A stretch of DNA of 64,000 nucleotides from Streptomyces noursei ATCC 11455 (GCF_001704275.1 NZ_CP011533.1:2418001-2482000); one strand, 5' to 3'. Counted from the stretch's first letter, positions 17,624-26,583 are shown. Notes: generated by a model from the sequence alone, not told the origin. Program-made: numbers and translations.

Positions 17624-17683
17624 GATCAGCACGCCGATCAGCACGCCGAACAGCACATCGGTCGGCACGCCGATCTGCGCACG
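17624..17683. repeat. Five 12-bp tandem repeats
   Basis: Units start at 17624, 17636, 17648, 17660 and 17672. The first two are identical (GATCAGCACGCC) and the rest degenerate. The array ends at the stop codon of the gamma-glutamyltransferase gene. A 12-bp period keeps frame in both directions, giving short Val-Leu-Ile-Gly-like peptides on the minus strand, but I see no gene there. Confidence 0.7.
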
Positions 17684-17684
17684 G

Positions 17685-19544
17685 TCAGCGGCCGACCGCG
17701 TACCCCTGCATGCCGCGCGGGTTGGCCGCGGCCGACAGCACCCCGGTGCGGGGGTCGCGGGCCACCGCGCACAGGCGCCCCTCCGACCAGGCGGCGCCCA
17801 CCGTGACGTCGTGGCCGCGCCGGCGCAGCCCGTCGATGACCGCGTCGCCGATCCGGGATTCCACCGTGACGCTGCCGGGCCGCATCCCGCGCGGGAAGAA
17901 GGAGCCGGGGAAGGAGTCGTTGTGCCAGTTCGGGGCGTCGATGGCGCCCTGGAGGTCGAGCCCGCCGCGGACCTGGGGGCGCTGCGCCACCGCCAGGAAG
18001 AAGTGCAGCTGCCACTGGTCCTGCTGGTCGCCGCCGGGGGTGCCGAACGCCATGACGGGGACGCCGTCGCGCAGGGCGAGGGAGGGGGTGAGGGTGGTGC
18101 GGGGGCGGCGTCCGGGGGTGAGGGAGTTGGGCAGGCCCTCCTCCAGCCAGGTCATCTGGAGTCGGGTGCCGAGCGGGAAGCCGAGGCCGGGGATCACCGG
18201 GTTGGACTGGAGCCAGCCGCCGGAGGGGGTGGCGGAGACCAGGTTGCCCCAGCGGTCGACGACGTCGATGTGGCAGGTGTCGCCGCGGGTGGTGCCGTCG
18301 GGGTCGATGCCCGGGTCGGCGGTGCGCGGTGCGCCGGGGGTGCGGGGGCCGGTGCCGCGGGCCACGGTCGGCTCGCCCGCGCCGCTCGCCGAGATGCCCA
18401 ACGGGTCGAAGCCGCCGCTGCCGGTGGCCACGGCCAGGGCGTGCTTGCTCAGTCGCGGGGTGCGGCCGTCGGGGCTGCCGGGACGCAGCGCGTAGGAGGC
18501 GCGGTCGCCGATGAGGGCCCGGCGGGCGGTGTTGTAGTCGTCGCCGAGCAGGGTGGTGAGCGGGACGTCGGCGGCGTCGCCGTACCACGCCTCGCGGTCG
18601 GCCATCGCGAGTTTGCTGCCCTCGATGAGGAGGTGGACGTAGTCGGGGCTGCCCAGAGCGGGCAACTCCTCGGGCAGCAGGGCGAGTTGTTGGAGGAAGG
18701 CGGGGCCCTGGGTCCAGCCGCCGGCCTTGGCGACGGTCCAGCCCTGCCAGTCGTGGGTGACCGGGTCCTCGTAGGTGGCGGTGTGGGCGGCCAGGTCGTC
18801 GCCGGTGAGGGTGCCGGCGTGGCGTTCGCCGGAGGTGTCCATGGCGGGTCGGGCGGCGAAGTCGGCGAGCGCCTCGCCGATGAAGCCCTCGCGCCAGATG
18901 CGGCGGGCGGCGTCGATCTGTGCGGCGCGGTCGGCGGAGGCGGCCTCGGCCTCGGTGAGCAGGCGGCGCCAGGTGGCGGCGAGCGGGCGGTTGGTGAGGA
19001 GTTCGCCGGGGCGGACGGCGCGCCCGCCGCGGAGGTAGAGCTCGGCCGAGGAGGTCCACTCGGTTTCGAAGAGCGCGCGGACGGTCTCCACCGTCTGCCC
19101 GATGCGTTCGACGGCGGGGTGGCCGTGCTCGGCGTAGCCGATGGCGTGACGGAGCACGTCGGCCAGGGATTTGGTGCCGTGGTCGCGCAGCAGCAGCAGC
19201 CAGGCGTCGAAGGCGCCGGGGACGGCGGCGGCGAGCGGTCCGGTGCCGGGGACCAGGTCCAGGCCGAGGGAGGTGTAGTGGGCCACGGTCGCCCCGGCGG
19301 GGGCGGGTCCCTGTCCGCACAGCACCCGCACCGGTCCGTCGGCCGGGGCCAGGATGATGGGCACCTCGCCCGCCGGCCCGTTCAGGTGTGGTTCGACGAC
19401 GTGCAGCACGAAGCCGGCGGCGACGGCGGCGTCGAAGGCGTTGCCGCCGTCCTCCAGGACGGCCATCGCGGACTGGGACGCCAGCCAGTGGGTGGTGGCG
19501 GCCATGCCGAAGGTGCCTTGGAGGGTGGGGCGGGTGGTGAACAC
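17685..19544 (-). CDS. Gamma-glutamyltransferase-family protein (cytoplasmic YwrD-like type)
   Basis: A 619-residue Ntn-hydrolase of the gamma-glutamyltransferase family. Autoprocessing is expected before Thr423 in GDTCHIDVVD, which would become the nucleophile of the small subunit; the following SATPSGGW and FGTPGG loops support this. There is no signal peptide, in contrast to the second family member at 34171, so it probably acts in the cytoplasm. Substrate unknown; relatives hydrolyse or transfer gamma-glutamyl groups or act on acyl side chains. The GTG at 19542-19544 is preceded by AGGAGGAG. A longer upstream frame is ignored because it crosses a promoter. Confidence 0.87.
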   Translation of the reverse strand: MFTTRPTLQGTFGMAATTHWLASQSAMAVLEDGGNAFDAAVAAGFVLHVVEPHLNGPAGEVPIILAPADGPVRVLCGQGPAPAGATVAHYTSLGLDLVPGTGPLAAAVPGAFDAWLLLLRDHGTKSLADVLRHAIGYAEHGHPAVERIGQTVETVRALFETEWTSSAELYLRGGRAVRPGELLTNRPLAATWRRLLTEAEAASADRAAQIDAARRIWREGFIGEALADFAARPAMDTSGERHAGTLTGDDLAAHTATYEDPVTHDWQGWTVAKAGGWTQGPAFLQQLALLPEELPALGSPDYVHLLIEGSKLAMADREAWYGDAADVPLTTLLGDDYNTARRALIGDRASYALRPGSPDGRTPRLSKHALAVATGSGGFDPLGISASGAGEPTVARGTGPRTPGAPRTADPGIDPDGTTRGDTCHIDVVDRWGNLVSATPSGGWLQSNPVIPGLGFPLGTRLQMTWLEEGLPNSLTPGRRPRTTLTPSLALRDGVPVMAFGTPGGDQQDQWQLHFFLAVAQRPQVRGGLDLQGAIDAPNWHNDSFPGSFFPRGMRPGSVTVESRIGDAVIDGLRRRGHDVTVGAAWSEGRLCAVARDPRTGVLSAAANPRGMQGYAVGR

Positions 19545-19635
19545 GGGGGCTCCTCCTCGTCGTCGGCCGTCGCGGGGCGGCACGGGGTGTGCCGGCTGCG
19601 CGCGGGCCGTGGTGGCGGTCGTGGCGTTGCGATCA

Positions 19636-19664
19636 CCCGTACCCTCCCCGCGGGGGGCCGACAA
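19636..19664 (-). promoter_or_regulatory. Putative promoter of the cytoplasmic gamma-glutamyltransferase gene
   Basis: On the minus strand TTGTCG (19659-19664) is followed after 17 nt by TACGGG (19636-19641), giving an ~85-nt leader to the GTG start. The spacing is good but the -10 is only a partial match. Confidence 0.45.
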
Positions 19665-19773
19665 TGCACCTCTTCCTCCCTTCCTCCGGTGCCGTCCGAC
19701 GGGCGGGCCGGGTCCACCGGCGTGGCTCCCGCGGTGCGCCGTCGGCCGGTCCCGCTGCGTCGGACTCACCGCG

Positions 19774-20535
19774 TCATGCCTGGCGCGTCGGGAGCACGAC
19801 CGCCTGGCGCAGGTTGACGTGGCGGGCGCGGCTGGTGGCGAAGGCGATCAGGTCCGCGATGTCGTCGGCGGACAGGCCGATCAGCGCGTCGAACATGCCG
19901 TCCAGTTGGCCGGACAGTTCCGCGTTGTCGATGTGGCCGCCCAGTTCGGTGTCGGTCAGGCCCGGTTCGATGTTGGTGACGCGGACGTCGCGCGGGCCCA
20001 GTTCCGTGCGGAGGGACTGCGAGAGGTAGGTGAGGGCGGCCTTCGTCGCGCCGTAGACGGCGTAGTGGGGGAACGGGACGTGCGCGCCGATGGAGGAGAT
20101 GTTGACCAGGTCTGCGGTCCGGCCGGCCGCGGCCGCCGCGATCAGGTCCGGGGTGAAGGCGCGGATGACGCGCAGGGCGCCGGCCACATTGGTGTCCAGC
20201 ATGCGCTGCCACTCGTCGATGCGGCCCTCGGTGACGGGGTTCGGCAGCATCACGCCGGCCGCGTTGACCACCAGGTCGGCATCCCCGTAGGCGGCGTGCA
20301 CCGTCTCGACGGCGGCGTCCACGGAGGCCGCGTCGGTGACGTCGGCGGTGACCACGAGCGCCTGGCCGCCGTCCGCCTCGATCTTGGCGGCGAGCTCGGC
20401 CAGCCGGTCGGTGCGGCGGGCCAGCAGCGCCACCCGCACGCCGTGCGAGGCGAGCAGCCGGGCGGTGGCCTCGCCCATGCCGCTGGCGGCTCCGGTGACG
20501 ACGGCGGTGCGGCCGGCGAGGGTGGCGTACGACAT
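19774..20535 (-). CDS. Short-chain dehydrogenase/reductase
   Basis: A 253-residue classical SDR. TGAASGMG (about residues 14-21) is the cofactor loop, NAAG lies at 91-94, Ser147/148 is in NISSIG, and YGATK gives Tyr161/Lys165. The Arg-rich segment after strand 2 (ARRTDR) suggests NADP. It is divergent from an MmyB-like XRE regulator, a pairing often seen in Streptomyces in which the regulator controls the SDR. Substrate unknown. Confidence 0.88.
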   Translation of the reverse strand: MSYATLAGRTAVVTGAASGMGEATARLLASHGVRVALLARRTDRLAELAAKIEADGGQALVVTADVTDAASVDAAVETVHAAYGDADLVVNAAGVMLPNPVTEGRIDEWQRMLDTNVAGALRVIRAFTPDLIAAAAAGRTADLVNISSIGAHVPFPHYAVYGATKAALTYLSQSLRTELGPRDVRVTNIEPGLTDTELGGHIDNAELSGQLDGMFDALIGLSADDIADLIAFATSRARHVNLRQAVVLPTRQA

Positions 20536-20614
20536 GGGAACTCCCGGGTTCGTGGTGGTCGCCGCCGGGCGTCTCCCGGCGACGTCCACCACCTTGCAAC
20601 CGGGCGCCGCGGCT

Positions 20615-20679
20615 ACCCAGGGTTGCCGTTTTCCTGGGTCCGGCAGTACCAGGAAAGAACGCGGACCACGACCTAGGAT
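20615..20679. promoter_or_regulatory. Operator and leaderless promoter of the SDR/XRE divergent pair
   Basis: ACCCAGG (20615-20621) and CCTGGGT (20633-20639) form an inverted repeat, and a third half-site ACCAGG follows near 20648. TAGGAT at 20674-20679 is 6 nt before the regulator ATG and is its likely -10. The repeat would cover the promoters of both genes. Confidence 0.6.
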
Positions 20680-20685
20680 CGCGGC

Positions 20686-21555
20686 ATGGACACATCCATC
20701 GGCCGGGAACTCGGCGACTTCCTGCGCTCGCGGCGCGCCCGCATCCGGCCCGAGGAGGTCGGGCTGCCGGGGCACGGCAGGCGGCGGGTGCCGGGGCTGC
20801 GTCGCGAGGAGGTCGCGCAGCTCGCGGGCGTCAGCGTCGACTACTACATCCGTCTCGAACAGGGCCGCGGCCCCTCGGTGTCGGACGCCGTGCTCGACGC
20901 CGTCGGGCGGGTGCTGCGGCTCGACGACACCGAGCGGGAGTATCTGCGCACGGTGGCCAGGCCCGCGCGCCGCCGTCCGGCCACCGCGCGCCGTGCGCCG
21001 CGCCCCGCGCCCCAGCAGGTCCGTCCCGGCCTGCGGCTGCTGCTGGAGCTCGTCGACCGGGCACCGGCGTTCGTCCTCGGTCGCCGGATGGACGTGCTCG
21101 CCTGGAACGCCCTGGCCGACGCCGTCGGCGGCTTCTCGCGGCTGGCGCCCAAGGACCGCAACATGCCGCGTCAGGTGTTCCTCGATCCACGGGCGCGCGA
21201 GGTGTATCCGGACTGGCCGGCGGTGGCCGCGGAGACCGTCGCCCATCTGCGCCTGGACGCGGGCAACCATCCGCACGACGAGCAACTGGCCACGCTGGTG
21301 GGCGAGTTGTCGCTGGGCAGCGAGGACTTCCGGCGACTGTGGGCGGACCACCTGGTGAAGGAGAAGTCGTACGGGACGAAGCGGATGCTGCACCCGGTGG
21401 TCGGCGAACTCTCGCTGCCCTACGAGACGTTGACGGTGCCGGGCGAGCCGGACCAGATGCTGGTGGTCTACACGCCGGAGCCGGGCTCGCAGACGGAGGA
21501 GCGGTTGCGGCTGCTGGCGAGCTGGGCGGCGACGCCGGCGTCCCCGGGGGCGTGA
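20686..21555 (+). CDS. XRE-family regulator with MmyB-like ligand domain
   Basis: A 289-residue regulator. The HTH is at about residues 30-65 (PGLRREEVAQLAGVSVDYY, then RLEQGRG), followed by the long MmyB-like C-terminal domain (LAWNALADAV, HLRLDAGNHP and VKEKSYGTKRMLHPVVGEL). MmyB-type domains are thought to bind fatty-acid-like ligands. It is divergent from an SDR gene with a shared inverted repeat between them, so it probably controls that gene and itself. Its start is leaderless. Confidence 0.9.
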   Translation: MDTSIGRELGDFLRSRRARIRPEEVGLPGHGRRRVPGLRREEVAQLAGVSVDYYIRLEQGRGPSVSDAVLDAVGRVLRLDDTEREYLRTVARPARRRPATARRAPRPAPQQVRPGLRLLLELVDRAPAFVLGRRMDVLAWNALADAVGGFSRLAPKDRNMPRQVFLDPRAREVYPDWPAVAAETVAHLRLDAGNHPHDEQLATLVGELSLGSEDFRRLWADHLVKEKSYGTKRMLHPVVGELSLPYETLTVPGEPDQMLVVYTPEPGSQTEERLRLLASWAATPASPGA

Positions 21556-21703
21556 CGGACGGCCCGCGGGGCGCTCCTCGGAATCCGCCGGCTGCGCGGG
21601 AGCCGATGGCCTTTCGAGCCGTTCGACCGCCGTGGCGTTACGGTGTCCAGGAGAGTGCGGCGCCGGATCGGGTCGCGGCGCCCGACGAGGCGGAGAGTGT
21701 GGA

Positions 21704-22768
21704 GTGCACGGCGAATACAAGGTCCCCGGTGGCAAGCTGGTGGTCGTCGATCTGGACGTGGAGGACGGCCGGCTGCGGAACGTCCGGGTGGCCGGCGACT
21801 TCTTCCTGGAGCCCGACGAGGCCATCCTGGAGATCAATTCGGCGTTGGAGGGCGCACCGGTCGACACCGACACGGCGGGGCTGAGGGACCGTATCGACGC
21901 GGCGCTCCCCGAGTCGGCGGTGCTGTTCGGCTTCACCAGTGAGAGCGTGGGCGTCGCGGTGCGACGCGCCCTGGCCCAGGCCACCGACTGGCGCGACTAC
22001 GACTGGCAGCTGATCCACGAGGCGCCCCAGTCCCCGGCGCTGCACATGGCGCTCGACGAGGTCATCACCGCGGAGGTGGCCGCCGGTCGCCGGCCGCCCA
22101 CCCTCCGGGTCTGGGAATGGGACGCGCCGGCCGTCATCATCGGCAGTTTCCAGTCCCTGCGCAACGAGGTCGACGCGGCGGGTGCGGCGCGGCACGGCGT
22201 CACGGTGGTGCGCCGGATCTCCGGCGGCGGGGCGATGTTCGCGGAGCCGCAGAGCACCATCACCTATTCCCTCGCGGTGCCCGACGCGCTGGTCTCCGGG
22301 CTGTCCTTCGCGGACTCCTACGCCTATCTCGACGACTGGGTCCTGGCCGCACTCGGCGACCTGGGCATCAAAGCCTGGTACCAGCCGCTGAACGACATCG
22401 CCACCGACATGGGGAAGGTGGCCGGCGCCGCGCAGAAGCGCATGGTCGGTCCGGGCGGCGGGCCCGGTGCGGTGCTGCACCACGTGACCATGTCCTACGA
22501 CATCGACGCCGACAAGATGGTGGAGGTGCTGCGGATCGGCAAGGAGAAGCTCTCCGACAAGGGCACCAGGAGCGCCAAGAAGCGCGTCGATCCGCTGCGC
22601 CGGCAGACCGGCCTGCCCCGTGAGGCGGTCATCGAGAAGATGATCGACTCCTTCCGTTCGCGCTACGGCCTGGCCCGCGGCGAGGTCACCGCGCAGGAGA
22701 TGACCCGCGCCCGGGAACTCGTGCGGACGAAGTTCGCCAGCGAGGAGTGGACCACCCGCATTCCGTGA
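21704..22768 (+). CDS. Lipoate--protein ligase with N-terminal accessory (LplB-like) domain
   Basis: A 354-residue protein. Residues ~1-90 match the accessory lipoate-ligase domain (EYKVPGGKLVVVDLDV, VAGDFFLEPDEA). Residues ~110-354 are the catalytic biotin/lipoate transferase domain, with VRRISGGGAMFAEPQSTITY forming the lipoyl-AMP-binding region; the later DKGTRSAKKRVDPL segment is also typical. In E. coli LplA the accessory domain is at the C-terminus, so domain order here is reversed. It should attach scavenged lipoate to E2 or H proteins. The GTG at 21704 is preceded by a weak GGAG site. Confidence 0.85.
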   Translation: MHGEYKVPGGKLVVVDLDVEDGRLRNVRVAGDFFLEPDEAILEINSALEGAPVDTDTAGLRDRIDAALPESAVLFGFTSESVGVAVRRALAQATDWRDYDWQLIHEAPQSPALHMALDEVITAEVAAGRRPPTLRVWEWDAPAVIIGSFQSLRNEVDAAGAARHGVTVVRRISGGGAMFAEPQSTITYSLAVPDALVSGLSFADSYAYLDDWVLAALGDLGIKAWYQPLNDIATDMGKVAGAAQKRMVGPGGGPGAVLHHVTMSYDIDADKMVEVLRIGKEKLSDKGTRSAKKRVDPLRRQTGLPREAVIEKMIDSFRSRYGLARGEVTAQEMTRARELVRTKFASEEWTTRIP

Positions 22769-22782
22769 CCGCCCCCGGGCGG
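22769..22782. terminator. Small hairpin between convergent genes
   Basis: CCGCCC, two C residues, then GGGCGG directly after the lipoate-ligase stop and 12 nt before the convergent LLM gene ends. Short but placed exactly where a bidirectional terminator would be. Confidence 0.45.
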
Positions 22783-22793
22783 GGTCGGCGGGG

Positions 22794-23798
22794 TCAGTCG
22801 TCGGCGAGGGCGGGGATGATGTCCGCGCCGTAGGCGTCGATGGTGGCCTCGGTGGCGTCGTGCATGGCGTAGACCGCGAACTGGTCGACGCCCAGGGCAC
22901 GCAGGGCGCGCAGCTTCTCGCGGTGGGCCTCGGCGGGGCCGAGCAGGCAGAAGCGGTCGACGATGGCGTCGGGGACGAAGGCGGCGTCGGGGTTCCCGGC
23001 CCGGCCGTGGTGGGAGTAGTCGTAGCCCTCGCGGGCCTTGACGTAGTCGGTGAGCTCGTCGGGGACGAGGCCGGAGTGTTCGCCGTAGCGGGCGACGAGG
23101 TCGGCGACGTGGTTGCCGACCATGCCGCCGAACCAGCGGCACTGCTCACGGGCGTGGTCGAGGTCGTCGCCGACGTAGGCGGGCGCGGCGACGCAGATGG
23201 TGACGTCGGCCGGGTCGCGGCCGGCGTCCACGGCGGCCTGGCGGACGGCCTTGACCATCCATTCGGTCAGGAACGGGTCGGCGAGCTGGAGGATGAAGCC
23301 GTCCGCCAGCCGGCCCGCCATGGCCAGCGCCTTGGGCCCGTAGGCGGCCATCCACACCGGCAGGCGGCCGTTCTTGATCCAGGGGATCCGGACGCGGTGG
23401 CCGCCGATGTCCGTCTCCCGACCCTCGGCCAGGTCGCGGATCTGGCCGATCGCCTCGCCGAGCCGCGCCAGGGTGTTGGGCGGGCGGCCGGCCACCCGCA
23501 TCGCGGAGTCGCCGCGTCCGATGCCGCAGACGGTGCGGTTGCCGTACATGTCGTTGAGGGTGGCGAAGGTGGAGGCGGTGACCTCGGGGGTGCGGGTGGA
23601 GGGGTTGGTGACCATCGGGCCGACGATCAGGTGCTCGGTGTGCTCCAGGATGCGGCTGTGGACGACGAAGGGCTCCTGCCACAGCACGGCCGAGTCGAAG
23701 GTCCAGCCGTAGCGGAAGCCGTTGCGCTCGGCGCGGCGCATCAGCCCCACGACTGCGGAGGCGGGCGGGTCGAGTTGGAGGACGACTCCGAAGTCCAC
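22794..23798 (-). CDS. LLM-class flavin-dependent oxidoreductase (probably F420-dependent)
   Basis: A 334-residue luciferase-like TIM-barrel oxidoreductase starting MDFGVVLQLDPP. It has the CGIGRGDSAMRVAG loop and PVWMAAYGPKALAMAGRLADG, both typical of F420- or FMN-using LLM enzymes that accompany hydantoinase genes. It follows the dihydropyrimidinase gene on the same strand with a 69-nt gap and its own AAAGGAG site before a GTG start, so it is likely co-transcribed. It might open or oxidise a pyrimidine- or hydantoin-derived substrate; that is inference from context. Confidence 0.85.
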   Translation of the reverse strand: MDFGVVLQLDPPASAVVGLMRRAERNGFRYGWTFDSAVLWQEPFVVHSRILEHTEHLIVGPMVTNPSTRTPEVTASTFATLNDMYGNRTVCGIGRGDSAMRVAGRPPNTLARLGEAIGQIRDLAEGRETDIGGHRVRIPWIKNGRLPVWMAAYGPKALAMAGRLADGFILQLADPFLTEWMVKAVRQAAVDAGRDPADVTICVAAPAYVGDDLDHAREQCRWFGGMVGNHVADLVARYGEHSGLVPDELTDYVKAREGYDYSHHGRAGNPDAAFVPDAIVDRFCLLGPAEAHREKLRALRALGVDQFAVYAMHDATEATIDAYGADIIPALADD

Positions 23799-23867
23799 TG
23801 CGGCGCTCCTTTGGGGGTGCGGGCCGGCCCGGTGGGTCGCGGGGCCGGAAGGGGTGGGCGCGGGTGC

Positions 23868-25274
23868 TCACATGAGGTACTGGCAGGTGCCGCGCGGGAT
23901 GTACTGGCCGTGTCCGGCGCGGCCGGTGAACTCCCGGGCGTCGATGACGGGTTCGCCGCGGGAGAGGACGGTGACGACCTGTCCGGTGATCCGCTTGCCC
24001 TCGTAGGCCGAGTAGTCGACGTTCATGTGGTGGGTGCGCGCGGAGAGGGTCTGCTCGGCGGTGGGGTCGTAGAGGACCAGGTCGGCGTCGGAACCGGGGG
24101 CGAGGGTGCCCTTCTTGGGGTAGAGGCCGAACATCCGGGCCGGCGTGGCGCAGGCGATCTCGATCCAGCGGCGGCGGCCGATCCGGCCCTCGACGACGCT
24201 CTGGTGCAGCAGGTCCATCCGGTTCTCCACCCCCGGCAGCCCGTTGGGGATCTTGGAGAAGTCGTCGCGGCCCAGTTCCTTCTGGCCGCGGAAGCAGAAC
24301 GGGCAGTGGTCGGTGGAGACCACCTGGAGGTCGTTGGTGCGCAGCGCCCGCCAGAGCGCCGCGTGGTGCTCGCGGGGGCGCAGGGGGGTGGAGCAGACGT
24401 ACTTGGCGCCTTCGAAGTCCGGCTCGGCGAGGTTGTCGGTGGACAGGAAGAGGTACTGCGGGCAGGTCTCGCCGAAGACGTTGAGTCCGGCGTGCCGGGC
24501 CTGGGCGATCTCGTCGACGGCCTGCTCGGCGGAGACGTGGACGACGTAGAGGGGCGCGCCGGCGATCCGGGCGAGCTGGATGGTGCGGTGGGTGGCCTCG
24601 GCCTCCAGGAGGGGGTGGCGGACCTCGCCGTGGTAACGGGGGCCGGTGTGGCCCGCGGCGAGGGCCTGTTGGATCAGGACGTCGATGGCGGGGCCGTTCT
24701 CGGCGTGCATCAGGACCAGTCCGCCGTTGCCGGCGGCGCGTTGCATGGCGCGGAGGATCTGGCCGTCGTCGCTGAGGAAGACGCCGGGGTAGGCGGTGAA
24801 CAGCTTGAAGGAGGTGACGCCCTCGGACACCAGGAGGTCCATCTCCTTGAGGGTGTGGTCGTTGACGTCGGAGAGGATCATGTGGAAGGCGTAGTCGATC
24901 GCGCACTGGGCGTCGGCCTTGGCGTGCCACAGGTCCAGCCCGGCGCGCAGTGCCTGGCCGCGGGTCTGGACGGCGAAGTCGACGAGGGTGGTGGTGCCGC
25001 CCCAGGCGGCGGCGCGGGTGCCGCTTTCGAAGGTGTCGGAGGAGAAGGTGCCGCCGAACGGGAAGTCCAGGTGGGTGTGGGCGTCGACGCCGCCCGGGAT
25101 GACGTACTTGCCGGTGGCCTCCAGGACCCGGTCGGCGCCGGCGGTCCAACCGTCGGCGGTCGTGCTGTCGTGCGCGGCGAGGGCGGCGATCCTGCCGTCC
25201 TCGATCAGGACGTCGGCGTGCGTCTCCTCGGCGGCGGTGATGACCAGTCCGCCCCGGACGACCGTACGGCTCAT
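23868..25274 (-). CDS. hydA: Dihydropyrimidinase / hydantoinase
   Basis: A 468-residue cyclic amidohydrolase of the dihydropyrimidinase type. The binuclear zinc ligands are visible: His66 and His68 in DAHTHLD, the carboxylated Lys157 in SFKLFTAYPG, His residues in VLMHAEN and YVVHVSAEQ, and the Asp in STDHCPF. It hydrolyses dihydrouracil/dihydrothymine to N-carbamoyl-beta-amino acids, the step before the beta-ureidopropionase-like gene at 28880. Hydantoin is an alternative substrate. No dihydropyrimidine dehydrogenase is visible in the window. Confidence 0.92.
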   Translation of the reverse strand: MSRTVVRGGLVITAAEETHADVLIEDGRIAALAAHDSTTADGWTAGADRVLEATGKYVIPGGVDAHTHLDFPFGGTFSSDTFESGTRAAAWGGTTTLVDFAVQTRGQALRAGLDLWHAKADAQCAIDYAFHMILSDVNDHTLKEMDLLVSEGVTSFKLFTAYPGVFLSDDGQILRAMQRAAGNGGLVLMHAENGPAIDVLIQQALAAGHTGPRYHGEVRHPLLEAEATHRTIQLARIAGAPLYVVHVSAEQAVDEIAQARHAGLNVFGETCPQYLFLSTDNLAEPDFEGAKYVCSTPLRPREHHAALWRALRTNDLQVVSTDHCPFCFRGQKELGRDDFSKIPNGLPGVENRMDLLHQSVVEGRIGRRRWIEIACATPARMFGLYPKKGTLAPGSDADLVLYDPTAEQTLSARTHHMNVDYSAYEGKRITGQVVTVLSRGEPVIDAREFTGRAGHGQYIPRGTCQYLM

Positions 25275-25288
25275 CTCGGCTCCCTACC

Positions 25289-25350
25289 TGACGCTACGTC
25301 ACAAGCTGGTCTACACCCGTAGATTCCGGACGGGAAGGAGACACCGTAGA
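25289..25350. promoter_or_regulatory. Palindrome and direct repeats upstream of hydA
   Basis: TGACGCTACGTCA (25289-25301) is a perfect palindrome 15 nt from the hydA start. ACACCCGTAGA near 25313 and ACACCGTAGA near 25341 form a direct repeat 28 bp apart. The remaining 25351-25609 stretch, before the divergent gene, shows no other gene. Candidate site for a catabolic regulator; none is encoded next to it. Confidence 0.45.
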
Positions 25351-25609
25351 AGCATGTCACCCACCGTGGCAATACCGTGACGGAAGATCGGCCGGCGGAC
25401 GGATGTCGCGGCGGCGGTCAGCCGGGTGGTTCAACGGGTGACGCGCGAGGCTTCGGGGGTCGGCGCCCGGAGGGGTGCGGGGGCGGCCGGATGGGCAGGT
25501 AACAGACTCCGGAACCCACAACTTCGAAAGCCATCAAGGAATCACACCTTCACAATCGGCACCAAGGGCGTCAAAAAGCGCACTCATGACGTCAGAAAGG
25601 CGATGCGCC

Positions 25610-26500
25610 ATGGAGCAGAGCACACCGTGGGAGTTCTCCGACGACCGCGGGCGCCTGGTGGTGGCCGGAGCACGGCCGGAACGGATCGTGGCGTACATAC
25701 AGGCGGGGGCCACGCTGTGGGACCACGGCATCCGGCCGGTCGGCCTGTTCGGCTCCCAGCACGACGGGGTGGCGGCCGACCCGGCCAAGGCCGGTGAGCT
25801 GCCGCTGGCCGAGATCCGCTACCTCGGCTCGGGCACCGCGCTGCACCCGGACGCTCTGCTGGCGGCCCGCCCGGACCTGGTGGTGGCGGTCACCTACGAC
25901 GGGGAGCAGGTGTACGGCCTGGAGGCGAAGACCGCGCAGGAGTTGGAGGAGAAGGTCCCGGTCGCCACCGTCGCGGTGGGCCCCGGCCGCAGCCTGGCCG
26001 AGGTGCGGGAGCGCTTCGCGGCGTTGGCCGGGTCCCTGGGGCACGGCGAACCGCTCGCCCTGGCGAAGGAGTTGGACGCGTCGGAGGACGGGCTGCGGCA
26101 GGCGACCGGCGGTCCGGTGCGCCCGCGGGTGGTGGCCCTCTCCCCCGCCGGGCCGGACAGGGTGCACCTGGCCCGTCCGGGCACCTGGCCGGATCTGCGG
26201 GCGCTGGCCGAGCACGGCGCGGAGCTGCCGGAGCCGGCGGCCGGCGCCGGGGCGAACTGGTCCACGGTCGGCTGGGCGGAGGCCGCGTCGCTCGCCCCGG
26301 ACATCGTCCTGATCGACGTACGGGTCAACGCCGCGAAGGTCGAGGCGCTGCGGACGGACGAGAACTGGCGGGCGATCGAGGCCCGGGTCCGACTGCTGCC
26401 GTGGAACCCGGAGGCCCCGGTCAGCCGGCGCGCGCACTCCCGCTTCTTCACCGAGGTGGCCGACGCGGTGCGCGCGGCCGCCGCCCGGGCCCAGGACTGA
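25610..26500 (+). CDS. Periplasmic-binding-protein-like protein without signal peptide (FepB/TroA-like fold)
   Basis: A 296-residue protein resembling siderophore ABC substrate-binding proteins: PERIVAYIQAGATLWDHGIRPVG near the start, LHPDALLAARPDLVVAV, and APDIVLIDV. I see neither a signal peptide nor a lipobox from the chosen ATG (25610), which has an AAAGG site 9 nt upstream; an in-frame ATG at 25586 adds only eight non-hydrophobic residues. It may bind a ligand in the cytoplasm or be exported by an unconventional route. No permease or ATPase is adjacent. It sits divergently beside the dihydropyrimidinase gene for no evident reason. Confidence 0.65.
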   Translation: MEQSTPWEFSDDRGRLVVAGARPERIVAYIQAGATLWDHGIRPVGLFGSQHDGVAADPAKAGELPLAEIRYLGSGTALHPDALLAARPDLVVAVTYDGEQVYGLEAKTAQELEEKVPVATVAVGPGRSLAEVRERFAALAGSLGHGEPLALAKELDASEDGLRQATGGPVRPRVVALSPAGPDRVHLARPGTWPDLRALAEHGAELPEPAAGAGANWSTVGWAEAASLAPDIVLIDVRVNAAKVEALRTDENWRAIEARVRLLPWNPEAPVSRRAHSRFFTEVADAVRAAAARAQD

Positions 26501-26554
26501 CCCCAGCGCCCGGGAGCCCCCGGTGCGGTGGTCGTGGGGCACCCGTGCACCCCC

Positions 26555-26583
26555 TTGACGACATCTGGAAACAAACCTAACTT
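26555..26583 (+). promoter_or_regulatory. Consensus-like promoter of the polysaccharide lyase gene
   Basis: TTGACG (26555-26560), a 17-nt spacer, then TAACTT (26578-26583). This is among the best housekeeping-sigma-type promoters in the window and would give a ~30-nt leader to the ATG at 26621. Confidence 0.75.
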
